Below, in pieces: positions 1 through 8,450 of a stretch of DNA of 13,238 nucleotides. Each line of letters opens with the position of its first letter. Within the stretch, counting starts at the first letter, position 1. The translations under genes were made by a program, and so were the position numbers. The stretch is from Desulfocapsaceae bacterium (GTDB taxonomy: Bacteria > Desulfobacterota > Desulfobulbia > Desulfobulbales > Desulfocapsaceae): the NCBI GenBank assembly GCA_029934775.1, contig JAOZLO010000035.1:1-13238 (forward strand), given 5' to 3'. The notes under the pieces are model-generated. The model was not told where the DNA came from. It saw nothing but the letters and a program-made list of their open reading frames with translations, and did not search any database.

Positions 1-5
1 ATAAG

Positions 6-18
6 TGCCATGGTGGCA
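6..18. repeat. Short inverted repeat upstream of the operon
   Basis: Two perfect 5-base arms (TGCCA and TGGCA) flank a 3-base spacer about 100 bases before the first gene. It could be a small operator or the tail of an upstream hairpin cut by the window edge. No T-tract follows directly, so a terminator is not supported. I found no convincing sigma-70 promoter in the rest of 1-116, although the operon promoter should lie here or further upstream. Confidence 0.25.
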
Positions 19-116
19 TATATAAGCTCACAATTTCAAAGCACATTACTCGATTACTTGTTTTTCATTACAGCTTTTATGGAGTAAGGCACTAAATTTC
101 ATATTTCTAAGATATT

Positions 117-1313
117 ATGACAACTCCCCGGCTGGATATTCTCATTTATGCCCACGATGGTCGTGGTCTTGGCCATGCTTCCCGCAGTATTGGTGTAGGT
201 ATGGCCCTGCGACGTCTTTACCCTCATTTGAAAGTGCTTTTTGTTTCAGGTTGCAGACAATCCCAGGAGCTTATTGGTGCGGCGCCTCTTGATTGGTTGA
301 AGCTGCCGTCTTATGAGACGAAAGTTAAGAACGGGAAATCGATAGGTGTAATGGGTAAATCGATGTTTGCTGATGGTCAGTTAGGGCTTCTCAGAGCAGG
401 AGAACTTGACCATCTGATAACTCTCTATCGCCCGCGAATGGTTCTGGTGGATCATACTCCCCAGGGAAAACACAGAGAACTTGTTTCTGCCCTGGCTCTT
501 AGCCGGGATATTGGTACCCGCTGGATTCTTGGTGTTCGTGGTGTTATCGGGACTGTTTCCCAGGCCAAGTCTGAATTGGCGAGCAACCTGTTTCGAAAAT
601 ATTACCATCAGTTACTCTGGTATGGAGACAGGGATGTGCTTGGTGAAACGCATATTGACCAGCTTCGACAACAGTACAGTATACTCCCCAGGGAGTGTGG
701 ATATGTTTCACGACTGGCAGAGGTTACCGGTAGAAGGAATGAAATCTCTGCAAAATATACAGAGAGTGAAAGACTGGCCGGGACTATCTCTGTGCCCTGG
801 ATAGGTGAGAAATCTATGGGCTTCCTGGAGCAACTTGCCAAAGCTCTTGGTGCTATCCCACAAAATTACGGTGACTGGCATCTTTTTGTCGATACAGACG
901 ATTCGTCAGAGCTCAGAAATACGGTATGGAATTTGTTCTCCCGTCTCCGCCATTGCAGCCTGGAGCAGCCGGGACCGAGGTATGGAGACTCGCTGATGCG
1001 TTCAAAGAGTGCCGTCATTTACGGAGGATACAATAGTCTTATTGATGTGTTATACGCGGGTATTCCTGCTTTAGTTGTCGAACGGGAGATGCGGGATAAT
1101 GAGCAGCAACTCCATCTTCAGCGGCTTCGAAAAAAAGTTGGAGAAAGGATGCATGTGATTCCCGAAGCTGAAGTTTTAAGTGACCAGATAGTTTCATTTC
1201 TTCTTGATAATCTGGCAGAAGATCACATTTCTGCTACTCCTGTTAATCTTGACGGGGCAACAGAGGCAGCTGTGATACTTCATTCACTGCTTAACGAAAA
1301 GGTTTGTCAGTAA
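117..1313 (+). CDS. MurG/GT28-like predicted glycosyltransferase
   Basis: A 398-residue protein with the two-lobed look of GT-B glycosyltransferases related to MurG and the COG4671 'predicted glycosyltransferase' group. The N-terminal strand is followed by a glycine-rich GRGLGHASR loop (residues 15-23), the usual acceptor/phosphate-side loop. The C-terminal lobe has YGGYNSLIDVLYAGIPALVV (302-321) followed by E and Q residues (E329, Q330, Q331), the nucleotide-sugar binding pattern. No signal peptide or membrane span is evident, so it should be cytoplasmic or peripheral. The ATG at 117 is the first possible start because a TAA lies in frame at 108-110; its ribosome site is weak. It heads the presumed operon, 15 bases before the P-II gene. 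Donor and acceptor sugars cannot be told from sequence. A role in a glycan made alongside PNAG is inference. Confidence 0.75.
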   Translation: MTTPRLDILIYAHDGRGLGHASRSIGVGMALRRLYPHLKVLFVSGCRQSQELIGAAPLDWLKLPSYETKVKNGKSIGVMGKSMFADGQLGLLRAGELDHLITLYRPRMVLVDHTPQGKHRELVSALALSRDIGTRWILGVRGVIGTVSQAKSELASNLFRKYYHQLLWYGDRDVLGETHIDQLRQQYSILPRECGYVSRLAEVTGRRNEISAKYTESERLAGTISVPWIGEKSMGFLEQLAKALGAIPQNYGDWHLFVDTDDSSELRNTVWNLFSRLRHCSLEQPGPRYGDSLMRSKSAVIYGGYNSLIDVLYAGIPALVVEREMRDNEQQLHLQRLRKKVGERMHVIPEAEVLSDQIVSFLLDNLAEDHISATPVNLDGATEAAVILHSLLNEKVCQ

Positions 1314-1667
<354 letters not shown>

Positions 1668-1679
1668 CAGGAGATGAGA

Positions 1680-2294
1680 GTGAAAAAGACAAATCCATAT
1701 TCTTTAATGGTTACCTGGAGGGCTGTTCTTTTTATAGTGGTAATCCTTTGTTCCCATAAAGCTGCAATTGGCGGCGAAGGAGACTATTTAACCTTGCCGA
1801 TGCCGCAAAACTTTATTCCAGCATTACAAACCGATGGAACGGTTCAGTACACATCTGGTATGGATATTGAAAAACAGATTAGAAATGTCAGCCCGGCATT
1901 AAAAAACTTTTATTATAACAATACAATCACCAGGTTTATTATACCAGAGCATGTCTGGCTTGATCATCTACTGGGAGCTTACGATGCATTTCTCTCCTAT
2001 ATCGGGGTCCAGGGTAAGGCCGATACCTGGGATTGTGAAAACTACAGCGGTATGTTGAACGCAATTACTACCCTTAGAATCTGGAGAGCCGGGTTTCTTG
2101 ATACCCGGGCTGCTATCGGGTGGCTCAGAGTTAATGCACAACATTCATGGGCCGGGTTGCCTGCTGAACTGCATGCCCTGATGTTTGCTGTTACCAGTAA
2201 AGGAATTTTTATCATTGAGCCACAAAATGGACAATACTGCAGCTTAGCTGATTACCCTAATAAAAAATATATAGAGGAGGTGTACCTGTTTTGA
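1680..2294 (+). CDS. Secreted papain/transglutaminase-like Cys-His protein
   Basis: About 204 residues; I do not recognise a named family. The N-terminus has a hydrophobic span ending near SHKAAIGGEG, consistent with a signal peptide or anchor, so the protein should be periplasmic. Counting from the ATG at 1674, a WDCENYSGMLN segment (C121) resembles the nucleophile helix of transglutaminase-like or BTLCP/LapG cysteine peptidases. It is followed by a histidine in AELHALMF (H167) and a possible third residue in IIEPQNGQ (E182 or N185). This Cys-His-Glu/Asn order and spacing fit a papain-like fold, which is inference. Start choice: AGGAG at 1669-1673 abuts the ATG at 1674 but is 6 bases before the GTG at 1680, so I prefer GTG. 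The next gene is a degenerate paralogue with an overlapping start. Confidence 0.6.
   Translation: MKKTNPYSLMVTWRAVLFIVVILCSHKAAIGGEGDYLTLPMPQNFIPALQTDGTVQYTSGMDIEKQIRNVSPALKNFYYNNTITRFIIPEHVWLDHLLGAYDAFLSYIGVQGKADTWDCENYSGMLNAITTLRIWRAGFLDTRAAIGWLRVNAQHSWAGLPAELHALMFAVTSKGIFIIEPQNGQYCSLADYPNKKYIEEVYLF
2275..2281 (+). promoter_or_regulatory. Ribosome binding site supporting a TTG start
   Basis: AGGAGGT lies 9 bases before the TTG at 2291, inside the end of the preceding gene. This near-perfect Shine-Dalgarno sequence is the main reason to accept the unusual start codon of the lipoprotein gene. Confidence 0.6.
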
Positions 2295-2896
2295 AGAAAA
2301 TATCATTTATACACCTGCCGTTTTTACTGATGATATCGGCCATGTTGCTGACAGGTTGTGCCGCACCGCAGCAGGTTGAGTATATCCGGATTAAGAGAGG
2401 GCCACCTCCTGAAATTGTGGCAGAAGGAGGTGAACCCAAAATGATTCCGGCCGGATTTATTAAGAGACGATTGAGGCTAGGTCTGCCCTCAGCCAAAAAT
2501 GTTGTTATCCATGATCGCCAGTATATTTATATCACGGAAAAATGGTTTCATGATGTGATAAACTGGACGGAAGACTTTATTGCTGTTCAAGTCCCGGAAC
2601 TCAATCTTCATCAGAAATATCCCCTTGCATATGATGAAACATTTGCCACCCTGGCTGGCAATATTGCTAATATCTCTGTTGCCGGGCGGTATAATATTCA
2701 GGCTTCTGTCTTGATAGGTCTGATTACTGCAAAACATCTGAAGTCATGGGGGGCAATACCTGCTGATGGTAAGAAGCGGGTCTATCTTATCGGGTTGACT
2801 GAAAAAGGAGGGCTAGTGTATGATCTTCATACCCGGCAGTCCATCAGTTTTGATGAATTTCCGAATTTTGAGTCGATAACTGGAGTAATGTTTTAA
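2291..2896 (+). CDS. Outer-membrane lipoprotein, inactive paralogue of preceding protein
   Basis: A 201-residue protein with a classic lipoprotein signal (MKKISF, hydrophobic core, LLTGC lipobox, lipidated C23). Alanine at +2 predicts sorting to the outer membrane. The TTG start overlaps the previous stop as TTGA and has a strong AGGAGGT upstream. Its body aligns with the preceding protein almost from end to end: W-D-C-E-N becomes Y-D-E-T-F (114-118), the KGIFI strand becomes KGGLV (172-176), and the ending DYPN...EVYLF becomes EFPN...GVMF. At the positions of the putative catalytic residues it has E116 (for C121), R163 (for H167) and T181 (for N185), with D178 for E182. It is therefore probably a non-enzymatic partner or pseudoenzyme. 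A scaffold, inhibitor or substrate-holding role is inference. Confidence 0.6.
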   Translation: MKKISFIHLPFLLMISAMLLTGCAAPQQVEYIRIKRGPPPEIVAEGGEPKMIPAGFIKRRLRLGLPSAKNVVIHDRQYIYITEKWFHDVINWTEDFIAVQVPELNLHQKYPLAYDETFATLAGNIANISVAGRYNIQASVLIGLITAKHLKSWGAIPADGKKRVYLIGLTEKGGLVYDLHTRQSISFDEFPNFESITGVMF

Positions 2897-2946
2897 TCCG
2901 ATTGGATTAAGTACTGTCCGGTTCGGATTAAACCTAACTCCGGACA
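2892..2946 (+). promoter_or_regulatory. Overlapping inverted repeats in the pgaA leader
   Basis: Three pairings share this short gap. A 10-base arm at 2892-2901 (TTTAATCCGA) pairs with 2923-2932 (TCGGATTAAA). A tighter alternative pairs 2893-2899 with 2904-2910 across a 4-base loop. TGTCCGG at 2915-2921, inside the loop of the first stem, pairs with CCGGACA at 2940-2946. The first and third together would form an H-type pseudoknot; the second and third form two consecutive hairpins. No T-run follows, so a simple intrinsic terminator is unlikely. Several GGA trinucleotides (2904, 2925, 2942, 2960) could suit a CsrA-type regulator, as known for E. coli pgaA, but that is inference. Confidence 0.4.
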
Positions 2947-2966
2947 TATCAAGCTTGCTGGAACAG

Positions 2967-5384
2967 ATGCGCAATATCATTTTCATTTTTCTCCTCCTGA
3001 TTCTTCTTTTCATTTCTGCTCCGGCATTGGCTAATGATATTGTTGACAGGCAGCGGGAAACACTCGTTCTACTTGCCAGGCAGGGCCAATTGGCTCCGGC
3101 AGTATCAGGCTTGGAGGAATTACTTGATAAACATCCTGAGGACGCGCAAGTCCGTGCAGATTTGATAATTCTGCTCATTGAGAACGGTAATGTTCCTGGA
3201 GCGTTGACTCTTTTTGAAGAACATCCGGAAGATATCTATCCTGATTACGTGAACTATTCCATTATCGGGCTATATAGGACAGAAGGAAAGACTGAGCTGG
3301 CGCTATCCCTTCTAGATAAGCTCCTGGATTTTTATCCAGCTCATCGGAGATATCAGCTGAAAAAAGCCCAGCTGCTCATTGATATCGGTAAATTTGATGA
3401 TGCACATACTCTTCTTGCATCTCTCAGGCCGTATCTGGAATTAGACCCGGACTACCGTGAAATTTCATTCTATCTGGCCACATCTGATGGTAGTTGGATT
3501 GAAATACTTGATTCCAGCATACATCTGGCTTCAATTGCAGATGAGAAGAATGAGGCAGTTCGTGAGCAGATAAGGGCTCTTCGTCATCTCGCTGCTCCCT
3601 TTGTCGCTTCGGGAATTGAAACTGCGAATCCGAATAGTGTAGATCGTGCAGAATCCGCTGCAATTTTTATGACAAAAGCAGCTCTCTATCTTCGTTGGGG
3701 AAAAACAACTGCGGAAAATGAAGAGGAAAAGATTGTTTTTGCCTTGAAGGCATTATCCTTTCAATTTCAGGCACTCTCAATTTTGAATAATAGTCCGAAA
3801 TATCATGAAGATATAAGGGCAATAAAAGAAGATATGGTTGTGTCGCTGGGCGATGCAGGGATGTCTGCTGAGGCACTCTACCTCTACGGGCAACTGACCA
3901 GAGTGGATCCGGTACCACCTTATGTGAGTCGGAGTGCAGGGGCTGCGGCACTGAGTCTTCAGGATCCTGAGCAAGCAGTACATCTTCTTGAGGAGGTAAT
4001 CCGGGCAGAACCTGATAATCACCATGCCAAAGTAAACCTTTTTTATGCCTATATAGAAGATGAAGGGTTTCATCAAGCGACAGAACTTGCCCAGACCATG
4101 GTGTCTGAAGTGCCAGCGATGAGAGTTTTTACAGATTCAGCAGTGCAATATGCAAATCCAACATATCTTGACGGTGTTGTCCTGTCAGTTTTAGCAAAAC
4201 TGTACTCAGAGCAGCTGCCTGATGCCCGGACAGCCATTGATGAACTTAAAGGAAAAGCCCCTGCAAATGACTGGTTTCGCCAGATCAGTGGTGAGATCGC
4301 ACTGGCCCGCACACATCCACGGTTTGCCCTGGAAGAGTTTTCCACGGCATCACTGTTGAACCCTGAAAATAATGATGCCAGGGCAGGCCAGGCCAGCGCA
4401 CTTCTGCAGCTGCATGAATATGAAAAGGCGGCGGAGATTATCTCACAATTGTCAGATGTTTATCCTCTCTCTTCCTCAACCAGGCGACTTGCCGAGGAGT
4501 TATATTTATCACAGCGCCCGGATCTGTGGGGTGATCTGAAATACACATATAGTGAAGGCCCGGAACAATCAGGTGATGGTATAGTTGCAGGCGCAGAGAT
4601 TATTTCTGTTCCTCTTTTCAGCAACCTCAGGATAAGCGGGTTGTCCCGGTATTCGTGGAGCGAAATACCGGAAGGGGAAGAGGATCTCTTTAGTTATGGC
4701 CTTGGTCTTGAATACGCCAACAGACGAGGGTCTGTTTTTGGCATGATTAATAACAACGAATCAACGGTGGATGAGCCCGGGGGAAGAGCAAGGATCCACT
4801 GGACTCCGGATGATCACTGGTCAATTACCCTCAACGGAGCCGTCTTTTCAGAAGCAACCCCTTTACGGGCACTTTATTATGGAGTCTCCATGGATAAGGT
4901 TGATGGCTCTGTTTCATATCGTTGGAATGAAACTCGAAACATCGGCATCTCTTTGGGATCAGGCTGGTTTTCCGATGATAATGAGAGGCTGGAAGGTAGT
5001 GCCCGGATATCCCAGCGTTTGATTGATATTCCCCGCTTTGATCTGGATGGTTCGATTGATTTATATGGCTCCCAAAACAGCAGGATAGATGCGCCCTATT
5101 ATAATCCTGAATACGATTTCAGTGCGAGGCTGTCACTCAGGGCAGAGCATGTTCTGTATCGGTCCTATGGTAGTGCGGTTATTCATTCCTTAACTGGTGG
5201 CTGGGGAATGTATAATCAGGAAAATTATGATGAAGATTGGGTTGGGAGCATCAAATATGAGCAGCGATACAGTGTCTCCTCAAAAGTTGAAGGAAGGGCC
5301 GGGCTTGAGGTTGGTCGTAATGTGTATGATGGTGACCCTGAACCATTTTTTTCATTAAATTTTATGCTCCATGCAAAATTTTAA
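2967..5384 (+). CDS. pgaA: PNAG export porin PgaA
   Basis: About 805 residues, matching the usual PgaA length of roughly 800. A signal peptide (MRNIIFIFLLLILLFISAPALA) is followed by helical TPR-type repeats up to about residue 515, for example the A-L-x-L-L/DxxP-x-h pattern near 105-150. A beta-barrel of alternating aromatic/polar strands then runs from about 518 to the C-terminal phenylalanine (FMLHAKF), as expected for an outer-membrane protein. PgaA binds partly deacetylated PNAG through the TPR domain and exports it across the outer membrane. An earlier in-frame TTG at 2955 exists, but it lacks a ribosome site and adds only four residues; the ATG at 2967 has GGA 4 bases upstream. The end overlaps the first possible pgaB start by 14 bases. 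Confidence 0.93.
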   Translation: MRNIIFIFLLLILLFISAPALANDIVDRQRETLVLLARQGQLAPAVSGLEELLDKHPEDAQVRADLIILLIENGNVPGALTLFEEHPEDIYPDYVNYSIIGLYRTEGKTELALSLLDKLLDFYPAHRRYQLKKAQLLIDIGKFDDAHTLLASLRPYLELDPDYREISFYLATSDGSWIEILDSSIHLASIADEKNEAVREQIRALRHLAAPFVASGIETANPNSVDRAESAAIFMTKAALYLRWGKTTAENEEEKIVFALKALSFQFQALSILNNSPKYHEDIRAIKEDMVVSLGDAGMSAEALYLYGQLTRVDPVPPYVSRSAGAAALSLQDPEQAVHLLEEVIRAEPDNHHAKVNLFYAYIEDEGFHQATELAQTMVSEVPAMRVFTDSAVQYANPTYLDGVVLSVLAKLYSEQLPDARTAIDELKGKAPANDWFRQISGEIALARTHPRFALEEFSTASLLNPENNDARAGQASALLQLHEYEKAAEIISQLSDVYPLSSSTRRLAEELYLSQRPDLWGDLKYTYSEGPEQSGDGIVAGAEIISVPLFSNLRISGLSRYSWSEIPEGEEDLFSYGLGLEYANRRGSVFGMINNNESTVDEPGGRARIHWTPDDHWSITLNGAVFSEATPLRALYYGVSMDKVDGSVSYRWNETRNIGISLGSGWFSDDNERLEGSARISQRLIDIPRFDLDGSIDLYGSQNSRIDAPYYNPEYDFSARLSLRAEHVLYRSYGSAVIHSLTGGWGMYNQENYDEDWVGSIKYEQRYSVSSKVEGRAGLEVGRNVYDGDPEPFFSLNFMLHAKF

Positions 5385-7191
5385 CATGTTATTTTTTTTA
5401 AGAACTCTTCTGCTCATTTCACTTTTGTCCTCTTCTTTCGCATACGGTTATGAGAAGAGAATTGCTGCACTTGCATATCATGATGTGGTGGATAGAAAAG
5501 ACCAGCTTACTTCGGATGCTGTCACTCTGGATACCCTGATCAACCATTTTGAATGGTTACTTGTCTCCGGCTACCAGCCGGTCAGTATAGCTGATCTGAT
5601 AGCTGCACGAGAGGGGAAAAAAACTCTGCCTGACAAACCTGTTCTGCTCTGCTGGGATGATGGATATACAAGTTTTTTCACCCACGTATTGCCTTTACTG
5701 AAAGTCTATAATTTTCCTGCTGTACTGGCCCTTGTGGGAGAGTGGATGTCTTCCGGTGAAGATGGAAAAGTTCTCTATGGCAGCACCTATGTCCCACGGG
5801 AGAAATTTCTTTCCTGGCAACAGGTCAAGGCGATTCAACAGTCCGGTTTAGTTGAAATAGCATCTCATTCAATGAATCTTCACAGCGCATTGCTGGCAGA
5901 TTCCAGCGGTGACATGCTGCCGGCAACAATTACCCACATCTTTGACACCAAGGCTTTGCGGTATGAAACTGATGTCGAATATCGACAGAGAATCTACATG
6001 GATCTGGAAAGTAACAGTCAGCTTATAGCGGATCATTTAGGTGAAAGGCCAAGAGTTATGGTCTGGCCTTTCGGCAGATATAATCAGTTAGCTGTTAAGA
6101 TTGCCCATGAGGTGGGGATGGAGGTGACTCTGACCCTTGATCCTGTTTCCGGATCAGTTCGGGATTTAACTGCACTGGGGCGAGTCTATCCAACACTCAA
6201 TCCGGAGACGGGGATACTCAGGACAAATTTGAAGGAAAAACACAGTACACCCTTGCGTCGATTTATGAAGGTGAGAATGTCTGATCTCATTGAAGAAGAT
6301 GCTGAGGTCGAAGTTCAATTCAGTAAATTGCTTGAACGAATTCATGCCCTTCAGGTTGGTGCAGTTATTTTTGAGCCGATAGTTGAAATAAATGGAGAAC
6401 TCCATGCTCTGTTTTCAAACAGTTATCTCCCTGTAGCACAGGACAGACTTCTCCGGCTTTTGTGGCAAACAGACAGGCGTGGTGGGGCTGGATCCATACT
6501 GTGGTTGAATAGAAAAATATTTGATGTTGAGAAACAAAAGCATCAATCAGGAATGTCGGAGACAGTGCCATCAGTGTTGTTCAGCGATCTTGGCAAAGCT
6601 GCGCCCTGCAGTGGGATAATTATTGATCATCAGTTATTTGCCGGATCGCTCTTTGCCTTTGCAGATGAAAATCCACAGAGGAATGGAGAAAACGCTTACA
6701 GGGCAAATATTCTAGTAAAAAGGGCATTGCGAAAGGTATGGCGGGTTGCTGGCAGGCTGCCTGAGTATTCTCTGGAAATTTTAAAAAATATAGCACAAAT
6801 ACAAAAATGGCAGCCATTCGTCGAGGTTGCCCTTCTTGTTACTCCTGCGATGTTGGCTGAGGCTTCAGATAAACAGATTATGACAGTTCTTTCAGGATTT
6901 GACTACCTGGTGCTGGATTTAAGGGATACAAGGCCGGACAAGGATCTGACAGAGTGGCTGACCGGAACCTCGAAGAGGAAAGCTCTACTCCCCTATATGG
7001 TTCCCTTACTCAAATATGAGAGCGAGAGCAGTAACGGGGAGGGGAAACTGGTCCGGGAATTCAGGCAACTGACGATGGAAGGTTTTATCAATCATGCCTA
7101 TGCTGATGATCACTTTTTAGATGACAGTCCTCTTCCTTCGACCATACGTGAAATAATTTCAACCAGTACCTATCCAGTGAGACCCCGATGA
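5371..7191 (+). CDS. pgaB: Poly-GlcNAc de-N-acetylase PgaB with divergent C-terminal domain
   Basis: A 606-residue periplasmic PNAG deacetylase, shorter than E. coli PgaB (about 670). The N-terminal CE4-type domain is intact: AYHDV (H37, D38), CWDDGY (D96, D97), the metal-ligand segment ASHSMNLH (H166, H171) and VWPFG (231-235). The C-terminal half (about 295-606) follows the GH153-like domain of PgaB in order and still ends with the AYADDHFLD...STYP tail. However, it is shorter in the middle, and the acidic segment equivalent to E. coli FHDDALLSD reads IIDHQLFAGS (417-426), so hydrolase activity may be lost. The signal sequence has no lipobox cysteine, unlike E. coli PgaB. ATG 5371 gives a 14-base overlap with pgaA; ATG 5386 is an equally plausible start with a tighter signal peptide. 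Confidence 0.92.
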   Translation: MQNFNMLFFLRTLLLISLLSSSFAYGYEKRIAALAYHDVVDRKDQLTSDAVTLDTLINHFEWLLVSGYQPVSIADLIAAREGKKTLPDKPVLLCWDDGYTSFFTHVLPLLKVYNFPAVLALVGEWMSSGEDGKVLYGSTYVPREKFLSWQQVKAIQQSGLVEIASHSMNLHSALLADSSGDMLPATITHIFDTKALRYETDVEYRQRIYMDLESNSQLIADHLGERPRVMVWPFGRYNQLAVKIAHEVGMEVTLTLDPVSGSVRDLTALGRVYPTLNPETGILRTNLKEKHSTPLRRFMKVRMSDLIEEDAEVEVQFSKLLERIHALQVGAVIFEPIVEINGELHALFSNSYLPVAQDRLLRLLWQTDRRGGAGSILWLNRKIFDVEKQKHQSGMSETVPSVLFSDLGKAAPCSGIIIDHQLFAGSLFAFADENPQRNGENAYRANILVKRALRKVWRVAGRLPEYSLEILKNIAQIQKWQPFVEVALLVTPAMLAEASDKQIMTVLSGFDYLVLDLRDTRPDKDLTEWLTGTSKRKALLPYMVPLLKYESESSNGEGKLVREFRQLTMEGFINHAYADDHFLDDSPLPSTIREIISTSTYPVRPR

Positions 7192-8450
7192 CTATTGACC
7201 AACTGCAGCTGTTTTTTCGTTCTGTTCAGGAGCTTGTTTTTCTTTATCCTTTTACCATGTCTTGGATCTGGATAGCGGGCGCCCTGATGTTTTATCTGTT
7301 TAGAGAACGAGGACAGGCCGATCCGGATGAGATGCCTGATCTCAAACATACGCCAATGGTTACACTGCTCATACCCTGTCATAATGAAGGAAAACAGATT
7401 GAAGAGACCATTGCTTCACTGGTTCATACCAATTATCCGGTTGAAAAGTTTGAAGTTATTGCGGTAAACGACGGCAGCAGTGACGACACTGCTGAAAAAC
7501 TTAACAATCTTGTTGAGCAATATGCATTTTTGAGAGTTGTTCATCTTGCCGAAAATAAAGGAAAGGCCCTTGCGCTCAGAACCGGATGTCTTATGGCTAA
7601 GGGAGAAGTCCTTGTCTGCATTGACGGTGATGCTATTCTAGAACCCAATGCAGTCGCCTGGCTGGTCGATCGGTTGGTGATTCATCCTAAAGTGGGTGCT
7701 GTAACCGGTAATCCCCGGATCAGGAATAGAACGACACTGCTTGGGAAACTGCAGGTTGGAGAGTTTTCTGTAATTATCGGCCTGATTAAACGCACACAAA
7801 GCGTCTACGGCAGACTTTTTACCATCTCCGGCGTTGTGGCGGCCTTTCGCAAAGAGGCTCTTCACGACATAGGATATTGGAGTCCGGAGATGCTTACCGA
7901 TGATATAGATATTACCTGGAAGCTCCAGCAGTCCGGCTGGTTTGTCCGCTATGCACCAAATGCAGTTTGCTGGATTCTTATGCCGGAGACCCTCAAGGGG
8001 CTTTGGCGCCAGAGGGTTCGCTGGGCTCAGGGAGCCGGAGAGACTGCTCTAAAATATGGTTTGCGATTATTTAGTAAAGATGGTCAGCGAATGCTGCCTA
8101 TCCTCTTTGAATATTTATTCAGTATGATTTGGGCTCACGCTATTCTGATAACAGGATGCGGCATACTGATTGAAGCTCTTTACAGTTTTGATCTCGGACT
8201 TGTCTGGACTGTGCCATCCCATTGGAGCGTCCTCATGGGGGTAACCTTTTTTTTACAATCCCTTGTCGCAATGAATTTAGAGCGACGTTATGAGCCTGAT
8301 ATATTCAAATATTTTTTATGGATGATATGGTACCCAATGATTTACTGGCTCATTATGGCGGTAACGTCATGTCTGGGCTTATATAGGGCGATTTTTTTTG
8401 GACGAAAAAAACTGGCAACATGGGTCAGTCCGGACAGGGGGCTTTCGTGA
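7188..8450 (+). CDS. pgaC: Poly-beta-1,6-GlcNAc synthase PgaC (GT2)
   Basis: A 420-residue inner-membrane family 2 glycosyltransferase that polymerises UDP-GlcNAc into PNAG. An N-terminal membrane segment (about 16-38) precedes the catalytic domain, which carries VNDGSSDDT (D95), the DGD triad (146-148), the catalytic-base segment TDDID (D238, D239) and the RQRVRW acceptor motif (274-279). C-terminal membrane segments follow at about 305-335, 340-360 and 375-402. All key residues expected of a processive synthase are present. The ATG at 7188 overlaps the pgaB stop by 4 bases (ATGA), indicating translational coupling. In E. coli PgaC forms a complex with PgaD that is stimulated by c-di-GMP; the same control is likely here but is not shown by sequence. 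Confidence 0.95.
   Translation: MTIDQLQLFFRSVQELVFLYPFTMSWIWIAGALMFYLFRERGQADPDEMPDLKHTPMVTLLIPCHNEGKQIEETIASLVHTNYPVEKFEVIAVNDGSSDDTAEKLNNLVEQYAFLRVVHLAENKGKALALRTGCLMAKGEVLVCIDGDAILEPNAVAWLVDRLVIHPKVGAVTGNPRIRNRTTLLGKLQVGEFSVIIGLIKRTQSVYGRLFTISGVVAAFRKEALHDIGYWSPEMLTDDIDITWKLQQSGWFVRYAPNAVCWILMPETLKGLWRQRVRWAQGAGETALKYGLRLFSKDGQRMLPILFEYLFSMIWAHAILITGCGILIEALYSFDLGLVWTVPSHWSVLMGVTFFLQSLVAMNLERRYEPDIFKYFLWMIWYPMIYWLIMAVTSCLGLYRAIFFGRKKLATWVSPDRGLS

Noticed and set aside
12..27. Sigma-54-like GG...GC element, tempting next to a P-II operon
   Set aside because: The GG (15-16) and GC (26-27) are separated by nine bases rather than the required ten, and other GG/GC pairs fit no better.
221..235. 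15-base exact direct repeat shared with 12403-12417
   Set aside because: One copy is inside the glycosyltransferase coding sequence, the other intergenic 12 kb away. There are no flanking similarities, so it is probably chance.
2955..2966. Upstream TTG start for pgaA
   Set aside because: It has no ribosome site and adds only MLEQ before a signal peptide that begins naturally at the ATG at 2967.
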